Assembly (NCBI RefSeq): GCF_020829625.1
Contig: NZ_JAIVFX010000005.1
Coordinates: 248,001-312,000 of the forward strand
Reading direction: 5' to 3'
Length of the DNA: 64,000 bases
DNA from: Nostoc sp. XA010
GTDB taxonomy: Bacteria > Cyanobacteriota > Cyanobacteriia > Cyanobacteriales > Nostocaceae
The notes beneath the pieces were generated by a model, which had not been told where the DNA came from, searched no databases, and worked only from the letters and a program-made list of their open reading frames with translations. This document shows, in pieces, positions 25,881-34,712 of this stretch. A program made the position numbers and the translations under genes. Numbering within the stretch: the first letter of the stretch is position 1; the number at the start of each line of letters is the position of its first letter.

Positions 25881-26247
25881 AGGGAACTTTTTTAAAGTGT
25901 GAGGCTCTTTTAATTCAGAAATACTATAATCAGCAATTCACTGAATTCAGCCGCATTATTTTGATCTTCGCAAAAATATCAGGACATTGCACTATACATC
26001 TGAGTATATTTTTGTCAGTCACAGCAGCGCTCAACAATAGCCAATAATGAAGTAAATTCCACTCTTAGACCTATAGGTGCTGGAAACAAAAAAGTTTACT
26101 ATATAGGACTTTATCTGACAGCATAAATCTGTTTGAGGAGCTTTTTTTGTCTTTTTAAATTCAATAAGTGGGATTTTAATCTGGCTTAGGGTATAATTTA
26201 TATCTTACACTTTAGGTCTACTCCTTGATATTTGAAATAGTCTTAGG
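25881..26247. other. Intergenic stretch, no gene seen
   Basis: This 367-base A/T-rich stretch upstream of the DHH gene shows no coding frame or RNA gene that I recognise. It probably holds the DHH gene promoter. Confidence 0.4.
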
Positions 26248-26277
26248 CTCAATACTCTCATTCTTGTGAGTATTGAG
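26248..26277. terminator. Hairpin CTCAATACTC/GAGTATTGAG
   Basis: A perfect 10-bp stem (26248-26257 with 26268-26277) encloses a 10-base loop, with an A/T-rich flank. No gene ends nearby, so its role is unclear; it may terminate an unseen transcript or be part of an RNA. Confidence 0.5.
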
Positions 26278-26351
26278 CAATTAACAATTATTCTATTGAA
26301 CAATGGGTGTTTTTTATCCGCTTTGAAAATTCTGATAATTTAGAGCGAAGT

Positions 26352-26457
26352 CTAGTACCGCAAGGCGGAAGTCAAAAGTCAAAACGTCAAAAACCTATAA
26401 TTTTGGGCTTTTTGGCTGTAATGAAATAGTAGGTTTATTTCCGCCGTGCTGTACTAG
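26352..26457. mobile_element. 106-bp MITE-like element
   Basis: The ends CTAGTACCGCAAGGCGGAA (26352-26370) and TTCCGCCGTGCTGTACTAG (26439-26457) are inverted repeats with two mismatches over 19 bases. The interior is A/T-rich with short GTCAAAA repeats and has no coding capacity. This is the form of a non-autonomous miniature transposable element. It lies between two unrelated genes. Confidence 0.78.
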
Positions 26458-26666
26458 TGCAAGAAGGCATAAACTAGGGAGCAAGCCCCGTACATAAGTG
26501 TAGAGGCTTGAGTGTTGAGGCATTGCGCCTGTTTGGGAGACGCGATCGCATTAGTTGCGACCAAATATAGCCACCAATTTTTTAACAATCGATAACTAAA
26601 TTTATTGGCACTCTCCCAAAGCAAAAAGATGTTTCTTCTTTCTCTTTTGCTCCTCTGCTTTTTTGC

Positions 26667-27164
26667 TCAAAGACCTATAACATACTTTTGCCACTCTGTA
26701 TGCAGTCCACTCTTAAGATGTTTACTGACCTCGAAATAGAGGCTGCTATAAGGTTGGCGAGGAGGATGACGTAAAGGCATGTGAGCTTCATTAGGAGTTC
26801 GACTGCCTTTCTTGACATTGCAACGCACACAAGCAGTCACAATGTTCTCCCAGCTATCGCCCCCGCCGCGCGATCGCGGTATTACATGGTCTAGGGTCAA
26901 CTCATCCCCTGTATAACCACAGTATTGACACGCATGACCATCACGGTGCAATATATTTCGGCGAGTCAGAGGAATTTCTTTATAAGGAACACGCACGTAA
27001 TGACGCAACCGGATCACGGTCGGCAACGGAAAATCCGAGTACAGGAATTTGCCGTTGTGTTCCACATGTTCTGCTTTGCCTTTGATTAACAGAACCACAG
27101 CACGACGCCAACTCGTTATATTGAGAGGTTCGTAAGAGGCGTTTAAGACTAAAACCTTCCCCAT
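26667..27164 (-). CDS. HNH endonuclease family protein
   Basis: A 165-residue HNH nuclease of the common cyanobacterial stand-alone type. CQYCGYTGDELTLDHVIPRSRGGGDSWENIVTACVRCNVKKGSRTP (about residues 80-125) holds the two CxxC zinc pairs and the DH-N-N catalytic core. The N-terminus (MGKVLVLNASYEPLNITSWRRAVVLLIKGKAEHVE) is the conserved arm of this group. The biological role is unknown; a role in DNA repair or defence is possible. It is a single gene facing away from alr. Confidence 0.9.
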   Translation of the reverse strand: MGKVLVLNASYEPLNITSWRRAVVLLIKGKAEHVEHNGKFLYSDFPLPTVIRLRHYVRVPYKEIPLTRRNILHRDGHACQYCGYTGDELTLDHVIPRSRGGGDSWENIVTACVRCNVKKGSRTPNEAHMPLRHPPRQPYSSLYFEVSKHLKSGLHTEWQKYVIGL

Positions 27165-27467
27165 TTATCTGCGCTCAGGGTATTAGCTTTACATAAATGT
27201 TAACACAAATACATCCTACTAGGGAGATGAGAATAAATTATACTTTCAGGATAATTCGGCAATTAAGTTATGAGTAAGAAGTTGAGAACTGAGGAGCGTC
27301 TCTGGCTTTGTTCGCAAGTTATAAATCTTAACTTTTACTTTACTACTGCAACATCTTGTAGCAATTCCAATATGAAGGTTACACTTCCTATTTAATCTGA
27401 TCTCGCTTTAGTCAGCGTATATAGATAACTTGGAAGTTTAGCCGTGGTGGGATAGGAGTCAGTACAA
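27165..27467. other. Intergenic region between HNH and alr
   Basis: This 303-base divergent intergenic region carries the promoters of the HNH gene and alr. I see a ribosome site (AGGAG before ATG 27468) but no repeat or RNA gene. Confidence 0.4.
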
Positions 27468-28655
27468 ATGTTAAGTCGCAAACAAATCCCTGGTGTAGAT
27501 CCTAATCAGCAGTGCGACACCTATGAGTGGTTTTCGCAACGAGCCTGGGTAGAAATTGACTTAGGGGCGTTGTCGTACAATGTAAAGCAATTGGTACAGT
27601 TTTTATCGCCGCATACTGAGTTGATGGCAGTAGTAAAAGCTGATGCTTATGGGCATGGAGCGATAACAGTCGCCCAAACTGCAATCGAATCGGGAGCGAG
27701 TTGGCTGGGAGTCGCTACAGTTCCAGAAGCGATTCAATTGCGAGAAGGCGGGATTGAAGCACCTATTTTGATTTTAGGAGCAACTCATACACCAGAGCAG
27801 ATTCACGCGATCGCACATTGGAAACTTCAGCCCACACTCTGTAGCCCTAAACAAGCTTTAGTATTTTCCGACACTCTAGAATCCATAAACTATGATTCTC
27901 CCATACCCGTACACATCAAATTAGATACGGGAATGTCTAGGTTAGGAACTAATTGGCAGCAAGCTGGCGAATTTGTGCAATTAGTACAACGCTTACCACA
28001 TCTATCTATTGCCAGTATTTATTCTCATTTGGCAACAGCAGATGATCCTGATACTACGGCAATGGAAGAACAGCATAGACGATTTGAGGAAGCGATCGCT
28101 CAAATCAAAGCAATGGGAATTGAGCCACCTTGCTTGCACTTGGCAAACTCAGCTGCTGCACTGACAAATCCGGCATTGCACTACAACATTGTGCGAGTAG
28201 GTTTAGCAGTTTACGGACTCTACCCAGCAACCCATTTACAAAATGCGATCGATCTCAAGCCAGTTTTGCAACTTAAGGCAAGAGTTACCCAAGTTAAAAC
28301 AATTGCCGCAGGAACAGCTGTTAGTTACGGGCATAAATTTATTGCCCCGCGTGAACTTTGCCTCGCCGTCGTCGGAATTGGCTACGCTGACGGTGTGCCT
28401 CGTAATCTTTCCAACAAAATGCAGGTGTTAATTCGCGGTCAGCGAGTTTCGCAAATCGGGGCAATTACAATGGATCAGTTGATGTTGGATGTGAGTGCTA
28501 TACCCAATATCCAAGAAGGGGAAATAGTCACCTTGCTAGGGGAACAGGGAAAAGAAAAAATTTCAGCAGACGATTGGGCAGAACAACTAAACACTATTTC
28601 TTGGGAAATTCTCTGTGGGTTTAAGCATCGTCTGCCTCGTGTTGCGGTTATGTAA
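27468..28655 (+). CDS. alr: Alanine racemase
   Basis: A 395-residue PLP enzyme that makes D-alanine for peptidoglycan. The lysine that holds PLP is in LMAVVKADAYGHGA (about residue 57). HIKLDTGMSRLG, YSHLATAD and LHLANSAAAL follow in order. The C-terminal beta domain has the second catalytic base in AVSYGHKFIAPRELCLAVVGIGYADGVPR and ends SWEILCGFKHRLPRV. ATG 27468 follows ATAGGAGTCAGTACAA. The N-terminus is about 25 residues longer than in many bacteria. A 300-base region with no other gene precedes it and must hold the promoter. Confidence 0.96.
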   Translation: MLSRKQIPGVDPNQQCDTYEWFSQRAWVEIDLGALSYNVKQLVQFLSPHTELMAVVKADAYGHGAITVAQTAIESGASWLGVATVPEAIQLREGGIEAPILILGATHTPEQIHAIAHWKLQPTLCSPKQALVFSDTLESINYDSPIPVHIKLDTGMSRLGTNWQQAGEFVQLVQRLPHLSIASIYSHLATADDPDTTAMEEQHRRFEEAIAQIKAMGIEPPCLHLANSAAALTNPALHYNIVRVGLAVYGLYPATHLQNAIDLKPVLQLKARVTQVKTIAAGTAVSYGHKFIAPRELCLAVVGIGYADGVPRNLSNKMQVLIRGQRVSQIGAITMDQLMLDVSAIPNIQEGEIVTLLGEQGKEKISADDWAEQLNTISWEILCGFKHRLPRVAVM

Positions 28656-28658
28656 TTG

Positions 28659-28790
28659 GGCATGGGGAAGAGGCAGAGGGGCACAAAGCTTGGAGCAGAG
28701 GGGAAAGAGGTAATTTTTTCTCCCCCTTGCCCCAAGAGCTGCTTTTTCATCTACCTCTGCCTCCCATTCCCCACTCCCTATTCCCAAAAA
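28659..28790. repeat. Purine/pyrimidine foldback element after alr
   Basis: TGGGGAAGAGGCAGAGG at the left end is matched by the complement CCTCTGCCTCCCATTCCCCA at the right. The whole can fold into one long hairpin and may also act as the alr terminator. It belongs with the similar tracts at 22126-22303 and 47233-47429. Confidence 0.7.
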
Positions 28791-28820
28791 TAATTTCTTA
28801 TGGTATGATAGTAAACTGAT

Positions 28821-28902
28821 GCGGATGTGGCGGAATTGGCAGACGCGCTAGATTTAGGTTCTAGTTCCGAAAGGAGTGAAGGTTCAAGTCCTTTCATCCG
28901 CA
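28821..28902 (+). tRNA. tRNA-Leu(UAG)
   Basis: The acceptor stem is GCGGATG with CATCCGC at the end. The anticodon stem CTAGA/TCTAG encloses loop TTTAGGT, giving anticodon UAG (reads CUA). The long variable arm (after TCTAG, around TTCCGAAAGGAGT) is that of a type II leucine tRNA. The T-loop GGTTCAAGTCC is normal. CCA is not encoded after the discriminator A. It stands alone. Confidence 0.95.
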
Positions 28903-29122
28903 CTATTAATAAATTGAATTGCCTTATCTAGGCTGGTGCTTAAACTTGAGTTAAAATTTCAGGGTTAATTGCCAGCCTATTTAAATATTGCATTGCCTAA
29001 ATAGGATTTACACATCAGAAATCCTGCCTTTAAAAGGCTTGTCATTACCAGATTTCTGTTCAAATATAAAAAACATGGATTTAATAACCTACTAGTTTCG
29101 TAGGTAAAGTATGTTATATCTC

Positions 29123-29155
29123 TAACGCACCATTTCGAGTGCTTTCGGTGCGTTA
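29123..29155. repeat. TAACGCACC/GGTGCGTTA hairpin, third copy
   Basis: TAACGCACC (29123-29131) pairs with GGTGCGTTA (29147-29155), loop 15 bases. The arms are the same as at 451-476 and 7477-7504 but in inverted order. Confidence 0.65.
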
Positions 29156-29247
29156 CGCTGTCGCTACAAAAGATAAGTTTTGTATTCTGTTTTATCTACA
29201 TTTTTAAGTGTGAATATTAAAAGATAAATTTATTTTTATCAATAAAC

Positions 29248-29432
29248 CAGTATTATTACTGTGGTCAAGTTGAAGTTACTCGACGCAAAGTAGCTTCATA
29301 TACTGCTTACCTGATTAAAGACTAAATATAACTTCAGTGTAAATACAGAAGTTCAAATATATCACTATCTACAAAATCAGTATTATTCCTGTGGTCAGAT
29401 TGGGGTTACTCAATGGAAAGTGGCTTCATCTA
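29248..29432. repeat. Two 55-bp direct repeats upstream of the chemotaxis operon
   Basis: Copies at 29248-29302 and 29378-29432 share about 45 of 55 bases, including CAGTATTATT, CTGTGGTCA, GTTACTC and GCTTCAT. They are 130 bases apart and lie 260-450 bases before the first gene of the operon. The rest of 28903-29694 shows no gene. They may be regulatory or a decayed dispersed repeat. Confidence 0.6.
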
Positions 29433-29694
29433 GTCTTGACATTCTTATGTCTTATTGCCCAAAAAGCCTGTAAATCTCAGTAACGGAAAGTAAATTAATA
29501 ATAATTTACGATTTTACTGAGATTTGATTATTTGAAAATAACGCTGTTTTCGTTGAGTTTCACCACTAAGTCTAGAAATAAGTTGATGTACTTGAAAATC
29601 CAAAAGTTTGATGCTTTTTACTTGATTTTAATTGTGGAATAACTTTATACGAATTTAGCTTACACGTATCGAATTTAGCTGAAGTAAAAGCAAA

Positions 29695-30762
29695 ATGAGC
29701 ATAACTCCTATAGGTAGCTACAGGTTGTTCCAGAAACTACATCCGCTATCTCTGTTGGCACAATTAACCAGTCGGCGTGCTACAGGGTGCTTAAACATAT
29801 TTACTGGAATAGTTTCTTGGTCAATTTATCTAGAGGACGGTAAACTTACTTATGCCTCCTATTCAGATAAACTGTTTGAGCGGCTTGACAGTCACTTGCG
29901 GCGCTTGAGCCAGCAAATTCCTGCTCTTAACAGCGCCGCTCGTGTGCAAATGCGGCTGATGTTTGAGACGAAGAATGAACATCAATCAATACCCAATGCG
30001 GATTACCAAGCTATTTGTTGGTTAGTAAATCAGGATTATATTACTTCTGTGCAAGCAGCAAGCCTGATAGACGAATTAGCAAAGGAAGTACTGGAATCAT
30101 TTCTATGTTTAAAAGAAGCTAGCTATGAATTCAGTCCAGAAAGCTCTTTGGATGAATTACCAAAGTTCTGTCGCCTGGATTTGCGATTGCTTGTTGAACA
30201 GTGTCAAAAACAATTACGAAATCGGCAAAATATCCAGTCATCAATTCCGGCTGGTGGGGGTTCCCAAGTTTTGTCTAAAATACAACCGTCTCAAGTTCAG
30301 CCACAACTGCAAATAAAACTTGGGCAAAAGTTACCCATACCAATCAATTTTGATATTTCTGAAAATAAGAAAACTACTCAGCTACCTTCTGGTAAAAAAC
30401 TATATACAATTGCCTGCATTGACGACAGCCAAACAGTTTTGAATTCCATTAAACACTTTTTGGATGAAAACACATTTACAGTTGTGATGATCAACGATCC
30501 TGTAAAGGCTTTAATGCAAATTCTTAGGAGTAAGCCCGATCTGATTTTGCTAGATGTTGAGATGCCAAGTTTAGATGGCTACGAGCTATGTTCCTTATTA
30601 CGGAAACATTCAGCTTTTAAACATACGCCTATTATTATGGTGACTGGTAGAACAGGATTTATCGATAGGGCAAAGGCGAAAATAGTCAGATCGTCAGGAT
30701 ATTTGACTAAGCCTTTTACACAATCAGAATTGCTAAAAATGGTTTTTAAACATCTTGGTTAA
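29695..30762 (+). CDS. PatA/PixG-type response regulator
   Basis: A 355-residue protein with an N-terminal PatAN/DUF4388-like domain (about 10-190; LHPLSLLAQLTSRRATGCLNIF, YLEDGKLTYASYSDKL), a low-complexity Gln/Pro linker, and a C-terminal receiver domain (about 235-355). The receiver has acidic residues in IACIDDSQTV, the phosphoacceptor Asp in LILLDVEMPSLDGYE, and Lys in GYLTKPFTQSE. Relatives start the pil, pix, ptx and hmp chemotaxis clusters of cyanobacteria and PatA controls heterocyst pattern in Anabaena. Here it begins a five-gene operon with cheY, cheW, mcp and cheA. ATG 29695 is a normal start. Confidence 0.9.
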   Translation: MSITPIGSYRLFQKLHPLSLLAQLTSRRATGCLNIFTGIVSWSIYLEDGKLTYASYSDKLFERLDSHLRRLSQQIPALNSAARVQMRLMFETKNEHQSIPNADYQAICWLVNQDYITSVQAASLIDELAKEVLESFLCLKEASYEFSPESSLDELPKFCRLDLRLLVEQCQKQLRNRQNIQSSIPAGGGSQVLSKIQPSQVQPQLQIKLGQKLPIPINFDISENKKTTQLPSGKKLYTIACIDDSQTVLNSIKHFLDENTFTVVMINDPVKALMQILRSKPDLILLDVEMPSLDGYELCSLLRKHSAFKHTPIIMVTGRTGFIDRAKAKIVRSSGYLTKPFTQSELLKMVFKHLG

Positions 30763-30828
30763 TTTATTAACAACCAATAGCTATAACAAATTTAATCGCC
30801 TTAATTTATTTTTTTAGGAGATTTAATA

Positions 30829-31206
30829 GTGAGTCTGACTTTACTTGGCACAATTCTGATTGTAGAAGATTCTCCCAGCGAATTAGAATTAATGAGCCAT
30901 TATCTGAAAGAAAGTGGTTACAACGTAATTAAAGCAAGTGGTGCAAAAGAGGGTTTAGAAAAAGCTGTGTTAGAAAAACCAGATGCGATTGTTACTGATG
31001 TAGTAATGCCAGAAATGAGCGGATTTGAATTGTGTCGTTATCTGAGAAGAAATCCGATTACTGCAAAAGTGCCAATTATAATTTGTAGTTCCAAAAATCA
31101 AGAAATTGATCGTTTATGGGCAATGAGACAAGGTGCAGATGCCTACATAACTAAACCTTACACCCGTGAACTTCTGCTACGTACTATTAAATCAGTGGTA
31201 ATTTGA
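30829..31206 (+). CDS. CheY-like response regulator (PixH/PilH type)
   Basis: A 125-residue single-domain receiver. ILIVEDSPSELELM carries the acidic pocket, DAIVTDVVMPEMSGFELC carries the phosphoacceptor Asp near residue 60, and DAYITKPYTREL carries the conserved Lys. The start is GTG 30829, preceded by TTTAGGAGATTTAATA. It follows the PatA-type gene by 66 bases and precedes cheW by 4 bases. In Pix and Pil systems this second regulator modulates pilus motor output. Confidence 0.9.
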   Translation: MSLTLLGTILIVEDSPSELELMSHYLKESGYNVIKASGAKEGLEKAVLEKPDAIVTDVVMPEMSGFELCRYLRRNPITAKVPIIICSSKNQEIDRLWAMRQGADAYITKPYTRELLLRTIKSVVI

Positions 31207-31210
31207 ATCA

Positions 31211-31708
31211 ATGACTAGTATAAACATTACACTTCCTTCAAAAGAAACCCAAAATAATTTAGCAGACGGTTATCTGAAGTTTCAGCTAAATCAACAGACT
31301 GCTGCTGTTTTATCAATGAAACATACGCAAGAAGCAATTATTGTACCGATTGAATCTGTAACCTCAATGCCTAATATGCCCACCTGTATATTAGGATTAA
31401 TGAATTGGCGGAGTCGGATAATTTGGGTTGTTGATTTGCCAAGAATGCTTAATTTAGAATCTTTAGATTATCGACTACGACAGTATAGTGCCATTGTTAT
31501 CCAAGTGGAATCATTGGTATTAAGTTTAGTGGTGCAAGAAATCAAAGGTACTACTAAGTTTATTCCTGATGATATTCATTCTCCTATAGGACAAGTGGCA
31601 TCCAGTTTAGTTCCTTATTTATGTGGATGCGTTGTCCAAAAAGAAGAAATATTACTGGTATTAGATGCTCAGGCAATTGTGCAGTCTTCTATTCTCCGCA
31701 GTGATTAG
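31211..31708 (+). CDS. CheW-like adaptor protein
   Basis: A 165-residue CheW-fold protein. YLKFQLNQQTAAVLSMKHTQEAIIVPIESVTSMPNMPTCILGLMNWRSRIIWVVDLPRMLNLE covers the two-barrel start with the NMP and GLMNWRG-like receptor-binding loops. LVLSLVVQEIKGTTKF and YLCGCVVQKEEILLVLDAQAI complete the fold. It links the transducer to the kinase. ATG 31211 follows the CheY stop at once, so the two are translationally coupled. Confidence 0.88.
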   Translation: MTSINITLPSKETQNNLADGYLKFQLNQQTAAVLSMKHTQEAIIVPIESVTSMPNMPTCILGLMNWRSRIIWVVDLPRMLNLESLDYRLRQYSAIVIQVESLVLSLVVQEIKGTTKFIPDDIHSPIGQVASSLVPYLCGCVVQKEEILLVLDAQAIVQSSILRSD

Positions 31709-31768
31709 GGTGTATTACTAAAAAGAATTTTTAGTGTTCTTATTCACATAGTTAAGAGAAGTACTTTT

Positions 31769-34594
31769 ATGTTTAATAAAACCAATACGAATCAAGATAG
31801 TGGCGCTCAAAAACGAGCATCATTGATTTCATCCCAAAAAATAAATGGTAGTGTCATAAAGCTACCAGCTAAGACTACTAGTGAAACGGCTAATAATTCT
31901 TTACTAAATCAGACTATTGCCTCTTTTACAAAATTCGGATTGGCTAAGAAAGCGACTATTTTAGCGATCGCAATCGGTACAATACCAGTATTGGGCATCG
32001 GTGCGATCGCTTTTAGCTTTGTCAACAAATCAATTACTAAGCAAATTACCCAATCTCAACAAGCTGAAGCCATTGGCTTGAGTGATAAAGTTAACCGTTT
32101 CATGTTGGGGCGCTACGGAGATATTCAGGTAATATCAAGTTTACTTTTTTTGACAAGTCCCCAGGCTAGTGTAAGTATCACCACTCAAGATAAACAAGCA
32201 ATCTTAGATGGAGTTATCGAAGCCTACAAAGCTTATGACAGCGTTGCTGTTTTTAATCGCCAAGGTAAGTTAATTGTCCAATCCACAGGCGAACCTTTAG
32301 ACAACCAAAAAGAGCTTACCTACTTTCAAGAGGCTTTACAAAAAGATACTCCTGTCATCAGTAAACCTGAAGCAGTAAAAAATACTGGTGTACTAAGTAT
32401 TTATATAGCTGCACCTGTGAAAGAGATAAGGACGGGCCAAACCATTGGTGTAGTAAGAGCGCGGATGCCCGTAAAATCTTTAGAGGAAGTCATCAAAAAC
32501 TACGTAGTCAATGGGCAACAATACCATTTGCTCGATGCTTCGGGAACAGTTTTCTTGAGTCCACAAAAGGAATTATTAGGGAAAGAGGCAAAGGGAGAGT
32601 ATTCTAATTTACCTAAACTGGTAGCAGCCAATAAGGTAGATAGTTTTATAGAAGTTCCCAAAACTGGTAAAAAAGAAGAACTAGTCAGCTACGTACCAGC
32701 CACTAAGTTAGATGGCTTACCAGATTTAAACTGGCAAGTAGTTTTATCTACAGACACAGCAATTGTATTTGAGCCGCAAAGACAATTGTTGTGGATTATA
32801 GGCATTGGCACAGCAGTTACAGCATTGATTGTAGCTGCGATCGCATCTCGGTTAGCTAAACTTACTACACAGCCAATTTTAAATGCGACTGCGGCATTAG
32901 CAAAGCTTGGTCAAGGTAAATTTAATACCCGTCTGGAAATTGAAAGAGAAGACGAATTAGGGGTATTAAGCGCGAATATCAACCAGATGGCTGAACAATT
33001 GCAGGTCTTAGTTAAAGAACAAGAACTGGACGTTGAAGGGGCAAAATTACTAACAGATATTACCCTACGAATTCGGAAAACTCTTAAAACTGAAGATATT
33101 TATCAAGCAGCAGTAAAAGAAGTTCAGCGATCGCTAAAAACAGACCGGGTAATCATTTATAGTCTAAATCAAAATACTGGGAATGGCGTTGTCGTTGCTG
33201 AATCGGTAACTGATAATTGGCCGGAAATGCTCGGAGTGAAAATTGACGATCCTTATTTTCGGGAACGTTATATAGAAACTGATCAGTATGGACAGGTGCA
33301 AGCAATTGCAAACATTCATCAAGACCAAAGCTTGAAAAATGCCGTCGGTTACGTCCAACTTTTGGAAAAATTTGCTGTCAAAGGTAATTTGATCGTACCA
33401 ATTCTTGCCCAAGGACAGCTTTTATCTTTATTAATTGCTCATCAGTGCGAAACTCCTCGTGTTTGGCAACAGCCGGAAATTGACTTGTTTCAACAGATAG
33501 CAACTCAAATCGGCTATGCCTTAGAACAAGCCAAGTTATTAGAAGAGATACAATCTAGAAATGTTGGAGTAATCGGTTCTGGCGACGAACTGCATCAACA
33601 AGAAACGCTGCAACAGCAACTTTTACAACTGCTCAATGAGGTAGAAGGTGCAGCCAGAGGCGATTTGACAGTACGTGCAGACGTGACGGCTGGGGAAATA
33701 GGTACTGTTGCCGACTTTTTCAACTCCATTGTAGAAAGCCTCCGGGATATTGTTACTCAAGTTCAAGAAGCTGCCACCCACGTTAATACTGCCATTGGCT
33801 CTAACGAAGGAGCTATCCGCCATTTAGCAGAGGAAGCACTTACCCAAGCTGCTGAAATCAACCGCACCCTTAATGCTGTTGACCAAATGACCCTATCTAT
33901 GAAAGGTGTAGCCGAAAGTGCCGAAAAAGCTGCTTTTGTTGCCAATCATGCGGCTCACACCGCTACTAAGAGTGGACACGCGATGGATTTAACAGTACAA
34001 AACATCCTGTCTTTGCGGAAAACTGTGGGTGAAACTGCTAAGAAAGTAAAACGTTTGGGAGAATCTTCGCAACAAATTTCTCGCGTGGTTTCGTTGATTA
34101 ACCAAATCGCTATTCAAACTAACTTACTAGCCATTAACGCCGGTATTGAAGCAGCGCGTGCGGGTGAAGAAGGTCAAGGTTTTGCCGTAGTGGCTGAAGA
34201 AGTCGGCGAACTAGCAGTTAGAAGTGCCGCAGCAACCCAAGAAATTGAACAAATTGTTGAAAATATTCAACGAGAAACCAGTGAAGTGGTACTAGCGATG
34301 GAAATAGGTACTACCCAAGTTGTAGAAGGAACTCGAATTGTGGAGGAGGCTAAACAAAGTCTGGGTGAAATTTTGGATGTATCGCGTGAAATTGACTCCT
34401 TAGTACAGTCGATTTCCACTGCAACTGCATCTCAGGTTGAAACATCACAAAGTGTTAGCCAATTAATGAAAGATATCGCTGCTGTTTCACAACGCACTAG
34501 CGATTCTTCTCGCCAAGTTTCCGAATCTCTACAACAAACTGTGGAAATTTCGCATCAGTTACAAGAGACTGTCGAGGCTTTCAAAGTTAGTTAA
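31769..34594 (+). CDS. Methyl-accepting chemotaxis protein with Cache, HAMP and phytochrome-like GAF
   Basis: A 941-residue transducer. After a disordered N-terminus comes TM1 (about 62-85, [17 protein letters not shown]), an extracytoplasmic double-Cache-like sensor (about 90-330), TM2 (about 340-365, [17 protein letters not shown]) and HAMP. A GAF domain (about 425-587) resembles the bilin-binding cyanobacteriochrome type ([19 protein letters not shown]). At the usual Cys-His bilin site it has Gly-Tyr ([10 protein letters not shown]), so it probably cannot bind a bilin covalently. A second HAMP-like linker precedes the signalling hairpin (about 775, [21 protein letters not shown]). It works with the cheW and cheA genes on either side. 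Confidence 0.9.
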   Translation: MFNKTNTNQDSGAQKRASLISSQKINGSVIKLPAKTTSETANNSLLNQTIASFTKFGLAKKATILAIAIGTIPVLGIGAIAFSFVNKSITKQITQSQQAEAIGLSDKVNRFMLGRYGDIQVISSLLFLTSPQASVSITTQDKQAILDGVIEAYKAYDSVAVFNRQGKLIVQSTGEPLDNQKELTYFQEALQKDTPVISKPEAVKNTGVLSIYIAAPVKEIRTGQTIGVVRARMPVKSLEEVIKNYVVNGQQYHLLDASGTVFLSPQKELLGKEAKGEYSNLPKLVAANKVDSFIEVPKTGKKEELVSYVPATKLDGLPDLNWQVVLSTDTAIVFEPQRQLLWIIGIGTAVTALIVAAIASRLAKLTTQPILNATAALAKLGQGKFNTRLEIEREDELGVLSANINQMAEQLQVLVKEQELDVEGAKLLTDITLRIRKTLKTEDIYQAAVKEVQRSLKTDRVIIYSLNQNTGNGVVVAESVTDNWPEMLGVKIDDPYFRERYIETDQYGQVQAIANIHQDQSLKNAVGYVQLLEKFAVKGNLIVPILAQGQLLSLLIAHQCETPRVWQQPEIDLFQQIATQIGYALEQAKLLEEIQSRNVGVIGSGDELHQQETLQQQLLQLLNEVEGAARGDLTVRADVTAGEIGTVADFFNSIVESLRDIVTQVQEAATHVNTAIGSNEGAIRHLAEEALTQAAEINRTLNAVDQMTLSMKGVAESAEKAAFVANHAAHTATKSGHAMDLTVQNILSLRKTVGETAKKVKRLGESSQQISRVVSLINQIAIQTNLLAINAGIEAARAGEEGQGFAVVAEEVGELAVRSAAATQEIEQIVENIQRETSEVVLAMEIGTTQVVEGTRIVEEAKQSLGEILDVSREIDSLVQSISTATASQVETSQSVSQLMKDIAAVSQRTSDSSRQVSESLQQTVEISHQLQETVEAFKVS

Positions 34595-34599
34595 GTGTG

Positions 34600-34705
34600 T
34601 CATTTGCTATTTGCTAGTGACCAATGACTTTTATTATTTGTCTGTTGTCATTTGTATTTTGTCTTTTTACTAATGACCAATGCCCAATGCCCAATGACTA
34701 TTAAC
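34600..34705. repeat. CCAATGC/TGTCATT heptamer-like tract
   Basis: Repeats of the type GACCAATG, CCCAATG and TGTCATTTG fill the gap between the transducer and cheA genes. They are noncoding. Confidence 0.55.
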
Positions 34706-34712
34706 AAAAACT

